From Lumbricus terrestris (lineage: Eukaryota; Annelida; Clitellata; Crassiclitellata; Lumbricidae): 64,000 nucleotides of DNA. The position numbers and the translations under genes were made by a program. Location of the stretch: the NCBI GenBank assembly GCA_949752735.1, contig OX457053.1, positions 26,463,797 to 26,527,796 of the forward strand, in the 5' to 3' direction. Positions 19,818 through 32,308 of the stretch are shown here, piece after piece. The first letter of the stretch is position 1. Every line of letters starts with the position of its first letter. The notes beneath the pieces were generated by a model. It saw nothing but the letters and a program-made list of their open reading frames with translations, did not search any database and was not told where the DNA came from.

Positions 19818-20091
19818 CAGTGGCGTAGGTAGACAAGGGGGTTTCGGGGGTTAAACTCCCCATTGGCCTAAGAAAAAAGTTTTTTTAAGGTTATTTATCC
19901 ACTTAAATAAGAAAAAACAAAACAATTGCTTGTAGTAAACAATTGCTTTTCTTACTTTATTCACTTTGTTACATTATTCCCTTTTTATTTACTGTAATAC
20001 TGTTGGCTTGGTGTCAGAAAGGGCATCCGACCAGACTGGTCATAAAACCCCACAAACCCATCCCCATCAAAAATTCCTGGCTACGCCACTG
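19818..20091. mobile_element. MITE with CAGTGGCGTAG ends (274 bp)
   Basis: CAGTGGCGTAGG..CTGGCTACGCCACTG inverted ends and a perfect 8-bp target duplication CCACTGAC (19810-19817, 20092-20099). A sister copy lies at 46271-46533. Non-coding; hAT-like by target duplication length. Confidence 0.85.
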
Positions 20092-20197
20092 CCACTGACT
20101 ATAAATGCTGGACAATCATCAGATAAGTCATTCTGCACCTCGACACAGTCAGCATTCCAGTTGAGAGACTGCTTAATTAAAGCAGCACTGCGTCACA

Positions 20198-20199
20198 CG

Positions 20200-20234
<35 letters not shown>
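20198..20234. repeat. (AATC)n microsatellite
   Basis: About nine perfect units. Confidence 0.9.
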
Positions 20235-20235
<1 letters not shown>

Positions 20236-21300
20236 TGTGTGACCATCACGATTGTAATGCAAGCATGCAGGTTGTCAATAGGCAAATCCAAATGTTTCAT
20301 GGTTCCGCTAAAACAGGGTTGCCCATTTACAACAGTTATTAATTAATCATTTACTACACATTGATGGTCTCCATTTAATAATAGCCCACATCTTCAAACA
20401 ATCATATTATAAAATGTCAACAGTTGATTTTACTGAGAAATTTTGGCTAAAAAAAGGAATCGCTTATCTGACGAAAATGCTTAACAGTCGCAATAACTCA
20501 AAGTAAACAAAAGCTACCATTAGTAAAAGGTAACCAATGCACATTACAGAATTTCAGAATTTCTTTTAAATACGGTAGTTATATGCATTTGACACCAATT
20601 ACAGCTAAATCGTTTTTAAATAGTTGTGTGGTACCTGTAATGGTTTGCACCCATTGACTATTTTAAATACTATTTAAATACTTATCCTTATAATAACTAC
20701 TCTATTAAAAATAGACAACCTATTTTCCCCAACACTGGACCTCCTGGATTGCTGCTGATCATGTCATATTATCTTACGCAGTAAAATGTTTCACAAAGCA
20801 AGCCCACTAGGTAAATGGATACACAGTTATTACAAAACTTGTTTCAACATACTGAATTTTACTGATCAATAATAAGTTAATAACATTAGTAACTGATTTT
20901 CCTATTTCACACATAGGCCTCCAAACAACTCAAGCATCCTGTCAACACAAGAAATCAAAAGCATCGCATAAAATATGAAAAACTGTTTCTGTGGGGTAAT
21001 CAATGGGGTTATAAATGGCAAAAACGGATAATTTAGGGCCCTCCAGGATGTACGCTTGGTCGAACAGTGCTCATCATTTTGAAAACAGAGCCATGTCTGC
21101 AGCCAGCATAGGCTACTCGAATTACTTCTTGTCTTGAAAAAAGGGACATTTGAAAACCGTGCAAGTCAATCTTTCGTGTAAACAACACCACTTGGTCACG
21201 AGTTACATCACTTGATAAAAGTTTTGGTCCGTGTTATTGACTGCAATACGCCCGATGGCAATACAAGCTAAGCGGAACTTAAACACTATCACGGCGGTGT
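20235..21300. other. Non-coding stretch, no feature recognised
   Basis: A/T-rich sequence with no supported ORF, repeat family or RNA gene. It probably belongs to the kinase gene's first intron if the exon at 21329 is right. Confidence 0.5.
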
Positions 21301-21328
21301 TGACAAAATGTGCGAACGGACAACTTAC

Positions 21329-21560
21329 TGTACTTGAAAAATAGAACATACAAAGATCCAACTAAGTAGACGACGACGATTTATCTCCGCCGAGATAAAG
21401 AAACGATTTCATAAGCATTAAATTGAGCGAATTTTAAAGTTTTCCTTTAGGCCTACACGTCTAGAGTAGGGTAACGTTAGTATAGTAACTACACGGGCGT
21501 TGACGACACCCTAGTCACCGCCTTCCGACTTCCGCATTGGCTGCCATGGCCGTCAGTCTT
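21329..21560 (-). promoter_or_regulatory. Candidate promoter / non-coding first exon of the kinase gene
   Basis: The first coding exon of the kinase has an acceptor before its ATG, so an upstream non-coding exon is expected on the minus strand. Here the minus strand shows a consensus donor (AAGTACA|GTAAGT, exon end 21329) downstream of a locally GC- and CpG-richer stretch (21470-21600). The spot also marks the sharp start of the AGGCCT-rich domain. No TATA box is seen and the exon start is unknown; another gene or nothing is possible. Confidence 0.25.
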
Positions 21561-23310
21561 CGGGCCGCAGCTCGGCTGACGATCTCTACGCTAATTGCAA
21601 ACTAATTAGTGTCACATAATTGGTAATTAATTTATAGTCTCATGTAGGGCTACTGTACGTAGGCATATTCTGCTAAACTGTTGGGTTCTGTGGATTTTAG
21701 GTCAGTCTAGGATGAGCCAAATCGATACGGTGATAGGCCTACTATTATAAGGATATAATATTATGGTCTAGGCCTATGGGAGCCCGGTAGCGCATTGGAT
21801 CACACCGGCATGGAGATCAGCGGACCCGAGTAACCGAGTTCGAGCCCCGCAGAGCGGGCGTGCTTTGTATAGGCCTACATATAGGCTGCTATTAGAGCCG
21901 TGTATTGCAGTCTGTCCGTTCTGTTAGAAGTTAAGATTAATGCATTCTGTCATTTGCGTTCTTGTTTGTTTCAATTGCATAACTGTGTGCCTACACTGTA
22001 GTCTGTATATAAGCTTAGGCCTGCTGTAGCCTATAGCCTAGGCCTAACCGGTTGCGGTCTCTCAAGTCTCAACCGGGTTGCTCAATCAAGATTTTTATTA
22101 TTACTCTATAGTGCGAACTGTGAAACAATTAGGAAAGACACCGGCTCACAAAGTTTGGGATGTGCACTCTTTAGGCCTATCATCTTATTGTCCCAGTAGG
22201 CTATGCGCCAAAGTGGAGCCGTAGGCCTAGGCCCAACCCTAGTTACTCCGTTGGACCTCTAGCTGTTTCTTGGAATGATCATGATTGGGATCATGGACTC
22301 GGACTATTCAGGTAGACTTAGGCCTACCTAAAAACTAAACAGGTGTGGTGTTCACATAGTATAGGCCTAGGTCTACGGAATCTCACCTGACGAATAGGCA
22401 TAATGAGTGAATGGATCTTTCCTATAGTAAACTTGCATGTAAGGCCCGTGAAAAGCTAAAGCTACGCCACTGCAGATCGAGGCTCAGGCCCCACAAATAA
22501 ATTTTAGAAAAAAGACCATAGGCCTAACAATTACCGCGCGCGCGAGCAGCTCGATTTTTATGCGCGGCAGAATTGAAACTTTGTCCAAAGGTGTTAATTA
22601 GGATAAGACGGCGCAGAATAATTATAGCCTCTGACCCATAGGTCTATGGCCTAATCCGACATCAAACTATTGTGTAGAAAGATCTTTTATCGATACGCTG
22701 TATAATACGACACTGCTGTAACGTGCCTATGGCCGGGTAACCTAAGGCGACGAAGTGTCGCGAGCACAATTAGGTCAACACTGCAGCTTTATCGAGATGC
22801 TTGACAAAGTTGACAAAGGCGTCAAGGGTCAGGCTACAGATAGGCCTAGCATATCATATATCAACGGGGTCAGGGTTATATTCATAAATCTATACGGAAT
22901 AGTAACGGAAATAATCTGTCGACGTCTTTCAGGCCTAATCGCAATTATCGCAGACCATTAATTGTCGTGGAATAGGTTATCTTGTATTATACATGATGGG
23001 TAGGCCTAGGTATCTTAATTCAAAAAGTAGCAGTTAGGCCTAGCTACGCCTATAGGATATCAGCTATAAGCCAATAGGCCTAATCCTAATTTATAGCGTA
23101 AGACCTATAGGCCTAAAGGTTTGCTGATGCCTTCAGTGGTGACTACGTAGGCCTATACTAAGCCTACGTAACTAGGCTACGACATTAAGAAGGCCTGCTG
23201 ATTGTAATGCATACAATTACAAACCAGATTATAATAGGCCTATATATCTGGTCAATTGTATATGCATTTATGATATAAGTCAGATAACCATTAGCCAGAT
23301 AGGCCTACAT
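21400..23310. repeat. Core of the AGGCCT-rich domain
   Basis: Roughly 23 occurrences of (T)AGGCCT(A) in 1.9 kb, against only about two in the first 21 kb of the window. They are scattered rather than tandem, with variable spacing and flanks. The density stays high, though lower, to about 44.4 kb. Confidence 0.8.
21781..22105 (+). mobile_element. tRNA-derived SINE (family 2), copy 1
   Basis: Head GGTAGCGCATTGGATCA (A box) and GAGTTCGAGCCCC (B box). The body has GTAGTCTGTA and GGTTGCGGTCTCTCAA, ending CAACCGG.TTG..TCAA.A. The same plan is found at 36818-37070. Confidence 0.65.
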
Positions 23311-23319
23311 AGGCTATAA

Positions 23320-23375
23320 TAATAATAATAGATATATATATATATATAATAAAATAATATTATATTATATATTAT
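23320..23375. repeat. AT-rich (AAT)n/(TA)n tract
   Basis: AATAATAAT then TATATATA, followed by A/T-only sequence. Confidence 0.85.
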
Positions 23376-23661
23376 AGATCCGTGTACTTAATTTATGCAT
23401 CAAAAATTATCTGGGGAGTTAATGTTTAAGGTAGACCTACCGCCAATTAATGGTTAACAAACTTAACACTCTTGTCATGAAGAGCGTATGGGTGCACGCT
23501 TGTTACATGTTTAACGATCGACACTGCCATTTCAAGGATGATTAGTGTCGCCCTCCTCCTTTATCCAGGTTTGGGACTGGCACTGGCAGATAACAACCAG
23601 TGGCGGAGTGCTTCCCTCCCAAAGGTCCACTCAACCTTCCAATCCGCAGATGCCGTTGGTA

Positions 23662-23973
23662 TAAGGGCGGATAGCCTATACAGAATTTTTGAAGAGGGGG
23701 GTGCAAAACTTACGGTGACTTTTGCCAAAAAAATTCTGACGACCTTTTTTTAGTCATTAATTTTGGTCGATATGTCTGGAAAATCTGGAAAATATACCCA
23801 ATTTTTCCTGCCGAAATAACTGATGACCTTTGTTATTAGTCATCAGTCATCTGGTCGACGTCTATGCATCTGTGCAAGCCATTGATTTTGCTTGTTGAAA
23901 CCAAATGGGGGCCACGTCCATGCACTTTTGAAATGGGGGCCATGGCCGGATTGGCCCCCTGGATCCGCCCCTG
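23662..23973. mobile_element. Family-G MITE (GGGGCGGATCCAG ends), 312 bp
   Basis: The left end is AAGGGCGGATA and the right end GGATCCGCCCCTG, with a perfect 8-bp target duplication CGTTGGTA (23654-23661, 23974-23981). The interior carries GGGGGCCATGGCCGGATTGG, shared with the copies at 26331, 28762 and 41745. Confidence 0.85.
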
Positions 23974-24201
23974 CGTTGGTAAGATGAGTAGGACTGGAGC
24001 CTTGAGGATGAGCGTCCAGTTGGTTGGCGACAGTTAAATTCGACTTCTGTAATAACCTGTGAGGCTGTGATCATCCGTCATACTATGAACAGTAATCACG
24101 TCATACTATGAATAGCAATCACTCTGCGTTGCGTCAGTTTCAAACTAAAATGAAAGATTATTATAATAAATTTTTTATCAATATATTTTTTCAACAAATA
24201 T

Positions 24202-24375
24202 CAGGGCTTTTTTAACGTGCAGTTGTACACAAAATGTGCAGTTGTAAAAGCACTTCTGTACAGAACTAGCAACAAAGGTCATTGTCCTCCGATTGGATGT
24301 AATTTACCATGGAAGATGGGAAAGGAAAGAATTAAGGAGTAGTGCAGTTCTAAAAATTCCTTTAAAACAGCCCTG
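24202..24375. mobile_element. hAT-type MITE with CAGGGCTTTTTTAA ends (174 bp)
   Basis: CAGGGCTTTTTTAA..TTTAAAACAGCCCTG inverted ends and a perfect 8-bp target duplication ACAAATAT (24194-24201, 24376-24383). Non-coding. Confidence 0.85.
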
Positions 24376-24614
24376 ACAAATATTCCAAACAGAACAAAAG
24401 CTGTGTCAATTTCAGTGAGACCAACCACCTCCATCCATTTCAATTAGGGCTTAATAAAGGAACCTGTAAAAACCACAGCGTTGAAGCGTTGTAGGCCTAT
24501 ACAGGCACAATATAGTTATTATTACACATTATAATTATTATAATTTCATAAGCCTATATTATTTCGAATTCAGGCCACCATGTCAAGCAACAGATATATA
24601 GGCCTACATATATT

Positions 24615-24834
24615 GTGGGGCGCGGTGGTGTAGTGGTGGCGTCGTCGCCTTGAACCCGGAAGGTTCGGGTTCGAATCCACCTCGCCGCGTAAGGATCTTG
24701 GGCAAGTCCTTCACTCACAATTGCTCAGCGCTTCGGCGTGAAACTCCGATGCAGTGTCCGCTCTGCATTCGGGAGCGCCTCTGAGTAGTGAGAGATCTTG
24801 AAGGGGCGCTATAACAAGTGCACATACAAACAAA
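24615..24834 (+). mobile_element. tRNA-derived SINE (family 1), full-length copy
   Basis: The A box TGGTGTAGTGGTGG and B box GGTTCGAATCC are both well preserved. The body TTGGGCAAGTCCTTCACTC and GAGCGCCTCTGAGTAG and the tail GGGGCGCTATAACAAGTGC follow. It is the best-preserved copy in the window. Confidence 0.85.
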
Positions 24835-25228
24835 CATATAGGCTCATGTATAGGCTATGCCTACATAATTATATACATAAGCTTATGTGGGCCAATTCGT
24901 ACCATGATGCTAATTTGGAGGAGCATGGGGTTTCCCCCTCCCCCATCACTGCTTGACGCTTTTAATATTATTTGGCATCCAAATAACTGCGTTGAGTTTT
25001 ATGTCAGTTTAACCTAATAATAATTGAGGATGGTCTTAGACGTTGGTAGGCTAAATATAATTTAGCAAATGCTGACCTTTGAACTTTGGGCCTGTGAAGT
25101 TCCGGATAGAACGGGGTGATGTCTTAATTACATCCGGTGGAGAGTTATAAAGTAGATGAGTAAGCCGACTAAAATGCGCGAGAATCTTTCGTCCGTACAA
25201 ATGCAGAAATACGAAGCAGGTCAGCAGA

Positions 25229-25567
<339 letters not shown>

Positions 25568-25584
25568 ACGACCCAAAGAATAAT

Positions 25585-26135
25585 AATGATATTGAGAGAA
25601 GGTCACTCTATCAACCGTCTTGAACGTGCATGGACTTTGATGATGACCGCTGGCTCCAGGTTTCTCTGCCGGTGAGAGGTGATCATGGTCTGGAAGTTCG
25701 TTGTGTATCAACGCTGGTAAGCCTACTTTCCGCCTCTCTGGCTTCCACCGCTTGCGCAAGAGAACAACAGGCTTGCATTCTAGCCACCGAGTCATCACGC
25801 ACCATGAACTCGCAAACTTTGATCAGCGCTCGCGGCTCAATGCATAGGTATGATGGGTAAACCTGGCAGGTGCACAACCATATGACAGTGGAGCAGCAAC
25901 TACATCCAAAAGAGTGGGATCCCAGTTTACAGAAAAGACATGGATGAATTGCTCGAGTGCGTCGAGTACACTAGCGCCCCAAGACATCGTGCTCGCCTGC
26001 TAGCCTCGCGAGTCGCGGGCACTCATTCTGGAGACTGGATGCACCTCCCAGACGAAGCGGTACTATTCGCAGTCGGTGCGAAGCTAGACAGTAGTAGACA
26101 CGTCACTTATTCTATGCAAACCTCATTTTGTGCCA
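25585..26135 (+). pseudogene. LINE ORF2 remnant (C-terminal region, frameshifted)
   Basis: Plus-strand pieces in two frames resemble the C-terminal region of retroelement polymerases: RWLQVSLPVRGDHGLEVR, later SAPRHRARLLASRVAGTHSG and DEAVLFAVGAKL. The usual pattern is SLPVR.GGLG.R..., RARLLA...SG.WL..LP..., LRLAVGLRLG. Stops and frame changes lie between them. The clade cannot be told from this part. Confidence 0.6.
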
Positions 26136-26330
26136 CCGCTGCCGAGAGAAAATTGACGCAATTGGGCTTATATAATTGCTGCATATAATCTACAGACTCC
26201 ATGGTTTGTATATAGGGAAGCAGATCTCGAGGAATCATCAAAGAAGTAGTAGGCCCTATGCTTAAAACGACGCCATCTGTATTGCTTTCCGCAGATTCTT
26301 ACAAATTTCGTTTCTTGTATGGACATAGGC

Positions 26331-26554
26331 CAGGGGCGGATCCAGGGGGGCAATCCGGCCATGGCCCCCCATTCCAAAAGTGCATGGGACGTGACCCCCG
26401 TTTGGTTTCAACAAGCATTAAATCAATTACTTGCATAGATCGATGTCCACCAGATGACTGATGATTAAAAAGTCATCATAATTTTTTCTGGCAAAGATCA
26501 CCGGAAGTTTTGCCCCCCCTTCGAAAAATTCTGTAATTTTTGTATTCGCCCTTG
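26331..26554. mobile_element. Family-G MITE copy (224 bp)
   Basis: It begins CAGGGGCGGATCCAGGG and ends GTATTCGCCCTTG. It shares AATCCGGCCATGGCCCCCC and the CTTCGAAAAATTCTGTA end with other copies. The flanks are too diverged to show a target duplication. Confidence 0.7.
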
Positions 26555-27036
26555 CCGAGGCTACTACATGTATTTTTCAAATGAGGACTTAAGTTTTAAA
26601 CAATTACATAATGACACTAAAGTTATCTGAATCCTTGAGAGTAGGCCTACGATGAAAACGTATGGATTATCAGACAAAAATTAAATTAAGAAAAAAAAAT
26701 AATAGAGAGTACATAAATAAAGTTACCAAAAAATAAAAATCGAAACAAACTATGCGAAAAAACCCCGGAAAAACGACTTTTTCGGAGAGAATTTTTTTAC
26801 AACTACATGGTAACCATCCTATAGTCATAATAGCGCCGCGTATTCTGGTGTATTCTATTCACGCAGGCATTAATACCGAGTAGCGGCGTTTATGTTGCAG
26901 AAAACAAGTGTACGTGATTGAGACAATGCATGGAATGCAGTTCTTATCATCTTCAGAGGCAGCCGAAGAATTCAACACGATCACCGTTTTCTTTGAAACA
27001 GACCGACCTTTTTTATGCATGCATGTGTACATTACA

Positions 27037-27272
27037 TACATACATACATACATACACACATACATACATACACACACATACATACATGCATACATACATA
27101 CATACATACATACATACATACACACACATACATACATACATACATACACACACATACATACATACATACATACATACATACATACATACATACATACATA
27201 CACACACATACATACATACATACATACATACATACATACATACATACATACATACATACATACATACATACA
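27037..27272. repeat. (CATA)n microsatellite
   Basis: About 59 units with CACACA interruptions. The Tyr/Ile/His/Thr and Met/Tyr/Val/Cys frames in it are compositional. Confidence 0.97.
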
Positions 27273-28135
27273 ATACATAGGCCTACATAGGGGCCTACAT
27301 AATTATATACTATAGGGACATTAAATGTCGCGACTCCCATTCAAAGTGGCTGCTCTTGTTGAAAGATTTTAGCTGTTCAATTCATAGAGTCCATGGCATA
27401 TAGGTCTAGCCTACACGGTCGCAACAGAAAAACTTGCTTACATTATTTTACTATTAAAAAGTAACGAATACTAACGATAGGCGTAGGCCTATTATACAGA
27501 CAAAAAAATCCAAAGAAGAAGTAATAATATAGATCTATCAGCGCATCTGCAGATCAGCAAGTGGATGCACTGCATTCAGTGCGTTGTGTATACGAAGAGA
27601 AAAAGTGTAAATATTTTTTGAGTCTTCCAAGAAGTCGATTGTGCTAAGAAGCCTACGTACGTGTAGTTTGAACAGCAGTTAAGACGCGAACTTCGTATCG
27701 TCCATAAAGAAGAAGAAGAAGAACTCAAGACATTATTTTTTTATTGCACTGATTCACTTCAAGTCCAATTCCCACCCCCCCCCCCCGTTTTATAGTCTCT
27801 TTAAACAAGATGCCAGAGGCCGAAGTAGCAATTCCGCTAAAGAAGGTCAGCTCAATTTTTAACCTGAGGTATATATGTCCTGAGAAATCTTTGATGTAGG
27901 CCCTATTGTATGGTGCAGATCATAGCGCTTAAACGCTTGATGGGTTAAATAGTCTACTTAACAGAAACCAGCGGATTCTAATAAGTTTCCTGACGCATAG
28001 GCTATATGCACACTTATTACATACACATACACACATATAGGCCTATGAGCCTACAGTCCCCTACATGCAGTATGAGAATTATAGAAAAATAACAGTTACT
28101 GGGGTCAAACATAATACATTGACTTATGTGGACAC

Positions 28136-28171
28136 ATACACACACACACGCGCGCGCACACACACACACAC
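28136..28171. repeat. (CA)n/(CG)n tract
   Basis: An alternating purine-pyrimidine run ACACACACGCGCGCGCACAC, potentially Z-DNA forming. Confidence 0.8.
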
Positions 28172-28984
28172 CGGTTAGTGCCATGGCTATGCTGCTAAAT
28201 CGCCATTCATTTGTTTATAGATATAATAGTGCTTTCATTTGAGTTCAGTTGATGTTGGCACTAGTCTTGTCGTCATTGTGCAATTAATTCTCTGAATAGA
28301 ATCTCCCATGTTTAGCCTAATATCGCAGTTGCGGCGCTACCATAGGTTGTGGATCGACCTATTATACCCGTGATCGACCTGCCTTACGACCTGCCAAAAT
28401 TCCTTGGAATTTGTAATATCGTCTCCACATTCAATTTCTTTGACCTGCTGAATAACACTCCCGGCCATGATTACATGACTCTGACGTGATCTGCTGAAGT
28501 CAAATATCTAGCGCAGCCACTGCATGCATACTTCCAGAATCAGTGTCACCGATTCGGTGACAGCGTAGCCCAAGAAGCACAGCAGCTGCTATTTGATTCG
28601 CTACTGATGGCGGAAGAAGGACTGGCAAGAAACCAGATGCGACGGAGTTTATGGGTGACCTTTGAGTCGTCGACAACCATAGCTATAGCAGCTATAGCAG
28701 CAGCAGCAGCAGCAGCAGCAAACAACAACAAGACAACAACAGTTATACAGTAGCCGATGGACAGGGGTGGATCCAGGGGGCCAATCCGGCCATGGCCCCC
28801 CATCTAGATATTTCTTTTTTTACCAGCTATTCTGGCTCGGAAAGTTGAAGTGCCCCCCGATGCCCCGTGAGTAGGCCTAGTTCCGTAGGCCCCTCTCCAC
28901 GCCCACGAAGTCCGCACACGATGTCCGTACAGTAAGCTAAATTAAGAAGAATGTAGGATTGTAGGCCTCCCAGGTAGCACACAA

Positions 28985-29935
28985 ACGTTTATAAAACGTT
29001 GATAGATGGTTTGCGGACTCGTTCGTGTAACGTTTGCTTAAAACGTTCAAAAAACGTTATTTTGGCCGTTCTTCTGACGTGTATAAAACGATTACAACTA
29101 ACGTTGAAAAAACGTTAAATCGATGTTAAAATAACGTTTATATAACGTTGATGAAACGATTTTTTAACGCTAGGTTAACGTTTGATCAAAACGTTCATAA
29201 AGCGTTATTTTGGCCGTTCTTCTGACGTTTATAAAACGAGTACAATTAACGTTTAAAAAACGTTAATTCTACGATAATATAACGTTTATATAAGGTTGAT
29301 GCAACGATTTTTTAACGCTAGGTTAACGTTTGATCAAAACGTTCATAAAGCGTTATTTTGGCCGTTCTTCTGACGTGTATAAAACGAGTACAATTAACGT
29401 TTAAAAAACGTTAATTCTACGATAATATAACGTTTATATAAGGTTGATGCAACGATTTTTTAACGCTAGGTTAACGTTTGATCAAAACGTTCATAAAGCG
29501 TTATTTTGGCCGTTCTTCTGACGTTTATAAAACGAGTACAATTAACGTTTAAAAAACGTTAATTCTACGATAATATAACGTTTATATAAGGTTGATGCAA
29601 CGATTTTTTAACGCAAGTTTAACGTTTGATCAAACGTTCATAAAGCGTTATTTTGGCCGTTCTTCTGACGTTTATAAAACGAGTACAATTAACGTTTAAA
29701 AAACGTTAATTCTATGATAATATAACGTTTATATAAGGTTGATGGAATGATGTTTTAACACTAGTTTAACGTTTGATCAAAACGTTCATAAAGCGTTATT
29801 TTGGCCGTTCTTCTGACGTTTATAAAACGAGTACAACTAACGTTAAAAAAGTCAATTCGATGATAATATAACGTTTATACAATGTGGAAGAAAACGATTC
29901 TTTCACATTAGGTTAACGTTTGATCAAAACGTTTA
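28985..29935. repeat. ~148-bp tandem repeats carrying AACGTT palindromes
   Basis: GGCCGTTCTTCTGACG recurs at about 29063, 29211, 29359, 29509, 29657 and 29801. Each unit has four or more AACGTT motifs spaced by A/T sequence. No coding potential. Confidence 0.9.
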
Positions 29936-30008
29936 TTAAATGATTATTCACAATAAAGGCAGAAAGTGCAAAACAAGAAGTAATCTTTACTACCGTGAAA
30001 TAAACGTT

Positions 30009-30010
<2 letters not shown>

Positions 30011-30055
<45 letters not shown>
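30011..30055. repeat. (CA)n microsatellite
   Basis: Perfect CA repeat of about 22 units. Confidence 0.95.
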
Positions 30056-30058
<3 letters not shown>

Positions 30059-30059
30059 A

Positions 30060-31560
30060 AAACTGTGTGCAAAAAGTAAAGCTCACAACATGACACCTAA
30101 AAACATCTTGTCACTATATCTGAAGCCATGCATGGCAAGTCTTTTTAAACACAGAACTTTGTATAAAATCTGCAATAGATATTTACTACGGTGAGATAAG
30201 ATAAATCTCCACCCTTTTAAACCATACGTATAAAAGTAAAAAGCACAACTGATCTGAAAAAGCAATGGCAAGTCCTTTTAAACACAGTCGTTTGTAGAAA
30301 TCTGCAATACATCTTTACTTCTGTGAGATAAGGTAAATGTCCTCACTTTGAAACCATATATAAGCACAAGAGTAAAATGTAGGCCTACAACTGATCTGAA
30401 GCAGCCATGGCAAGTCCTTTTAAATACAGAACTTCGTAGAAATCTGCAATAAATCTTTATACCACTCTGAGATACATATCCACACTTTTAAACCATACGT
30501 ACACACTTGCATAGATACATGTCATCAAAAACATCTTATCACCAAATCTGAGGCAGCAATGGCAAGTTGCTACAGTTTATTCTTCCAATCCTTGGACTGT
30601 ATATTTAGGACAATGTGAAACAGCCAACTCATTTCTTTTGTGATTTTACATGCATAGGCTACAAAAAGACATATACAGACACACATGCAAGCATACATAC
30701 AATTATACACACATATGTACAATTGTACATACAGGACTTACAGGTCTGCAATCATACATATACACACAGAATAATACATTCATGCACATACATTCATTCA
30801 GTCATTCACACATACACACATGCATAGATACATACATTCAGTAATTCATACATACACACATGCATAGATACATACATGCATTCACATATGCAAATCTATG
30901 TACAAACATGCATACAATATAAATGCAAATACGGTATACACATAAATATAATTATGCATACAAACATACATATAAGTACACTTACATGCAAACATACATA
31001 ATACAAACACTCTTGCATACAATAAAAATCCATACAAGCATGCATATAAGCATAGCCTACATACATACGTACATATATTCCTGCATACATAAGCATACAT
31101 GTACATACGTTGTGTCAGGTGTATGCATACAATGTTTACAGGTATACAACATACATTAATTCATACATACATGCATTCATACAAATATACTGGTCCAGAG
31201 GTCTTATTTTTTATGACTTTAGCAATAAAGCTCGAAATCGACCCGTGGCTAGAAACAATGGATCTGGGAACTTTGTATAAATTTGCAATTAATCTCTACT
31301 ACTGTGAGATAGACATCCACATTTTAAAACTATACTTGCAAAAGTAAAGAGCACAAAAGTTATATAAATTTTCGGAATGAATGAATGAATGAATGACACC
31401 AAAGATATTTTGTCACTAGCCTATATCTGAAGTAGACGAGGCAAGTCGTTTAAACACCGAAATTTGTAAAAATATGCATTTAGTCTTTACTATCGTGAGA
31501 CAAACACCCACACTTTAAAACGATACATATATACGTCTACGAACAATAAAAACCTCACAA
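30060..31560. repeat. Diverged ~150-bp repeats interrupted by a CATA-rich tract
   Basis: GGCAAGTC(C/T)TTTTAAACACAG, TCTGCAAT and ACTGTGAGATA recur at about 30135, 30270, 30410, 31265 and 31440. The 30660-31190 part is an impure CATA/CATG microsatellite. No gene. Confidence 0.7.
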
Positions 31561-32248
31561 CGTGTCAGTTTGTGAATTGATTTAGATTGTGTGATGCCTG
31601 TAGAATGACATTGATTTCCGCTCGTATCCTGCAGTCGTCATCACGCTCAGTGGTAAATTTCATTCAGTCTTTGATTCGACCATCTGCGTCAGATGCATTT
31701 GACGAGATCGGTTTCATTCGTAGCCTACACCTCCTGTGGCAAGACATAATAAATGCACAATTACAAAGCAAAATTTGCACATGAGGCTAAAATGCATTGT
31801 AATTTGCAGTTGAAGCAAATTAGACCACTTAAACTCAGAAATAATCAGAAATAATGGTTTAGACCCTAAAGTATCGATTTCTTTACAATCATGGATAAGA
31901 GAAGCAGGGTGGTTTTTATCAAATGTATCATGTGAATAATGATCATATTCGATCCGAATATACATATATAGGCCTATTACTAAATATGCTATTATGAAAA
32001 GGACTAAATTTAAATTAATAATAATTTGTATTTTATAAGCAGTAAATTAAAGTTATCAGCAAGTTTCAGGTATTTTACCATTAGACAGAAACTTTATTAT
32101 GATATTAATTTATTGATCAGGTCTACTTGAACGTTTTGTTCAGTCAGAGAGCGGTCTCTTGGAAGGTATGAGATTGGAAGGATTTTGTTAGAGAATTTTA
32201 ATAGCATAGATAAGCTAGTTACATATGCTTGCGTGTGTGTGCTCGTGC

Positions 32249-32254
32249 GTGTGT

Positions 32255-32303
<49 letters not shown>
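32249..32303. repeat. (GT)n microsatellite
   Basis: About 27 GT units. Confidence 0.95.

Positions 32304-32308
<5 letters not shown>

Larger units (their letters stand above)
15373..20097. mobile_element. hAT-type MITE 'A', copy 2, split by nested insertions
   Basis: The left end CAGGGTTTGAAGTG and right end CCACTTTAACCACTG match copy 1 (10879). The flanks ACTGTAAA (15365-15372) and ACTATAAA (20098-20105) form an 8-bp target duplication with one change, once the MITE at 19818-20091 is removed. Everything between is later insertions: element B, element C with its array, and the hAT at 18584. Confidence 0.7.

Noticed and set aside
24615..24690. tRNA gene (A and B boxes present), also at 5905, 21781, 36818 and 47640
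   Set aside because: The tRNA-like part does not fold to a full cloverleaf and continues into a repeated body and tail, so these are SINEs.
26859..27340. Several overlapping ORFs of Tyr/Ile/His/Thr or Met/Tyr/Val/Cys on both strands
   Set aside because: Frames through a (CATA)n microsatellite, open in all registers because the unit lacks stops.
28546..28803. 85-codon minus-strand ORF with an alanine run
   Set aside because: The alanines come from a short CAG/CTG repeat and the start lies within a family-G MITE.
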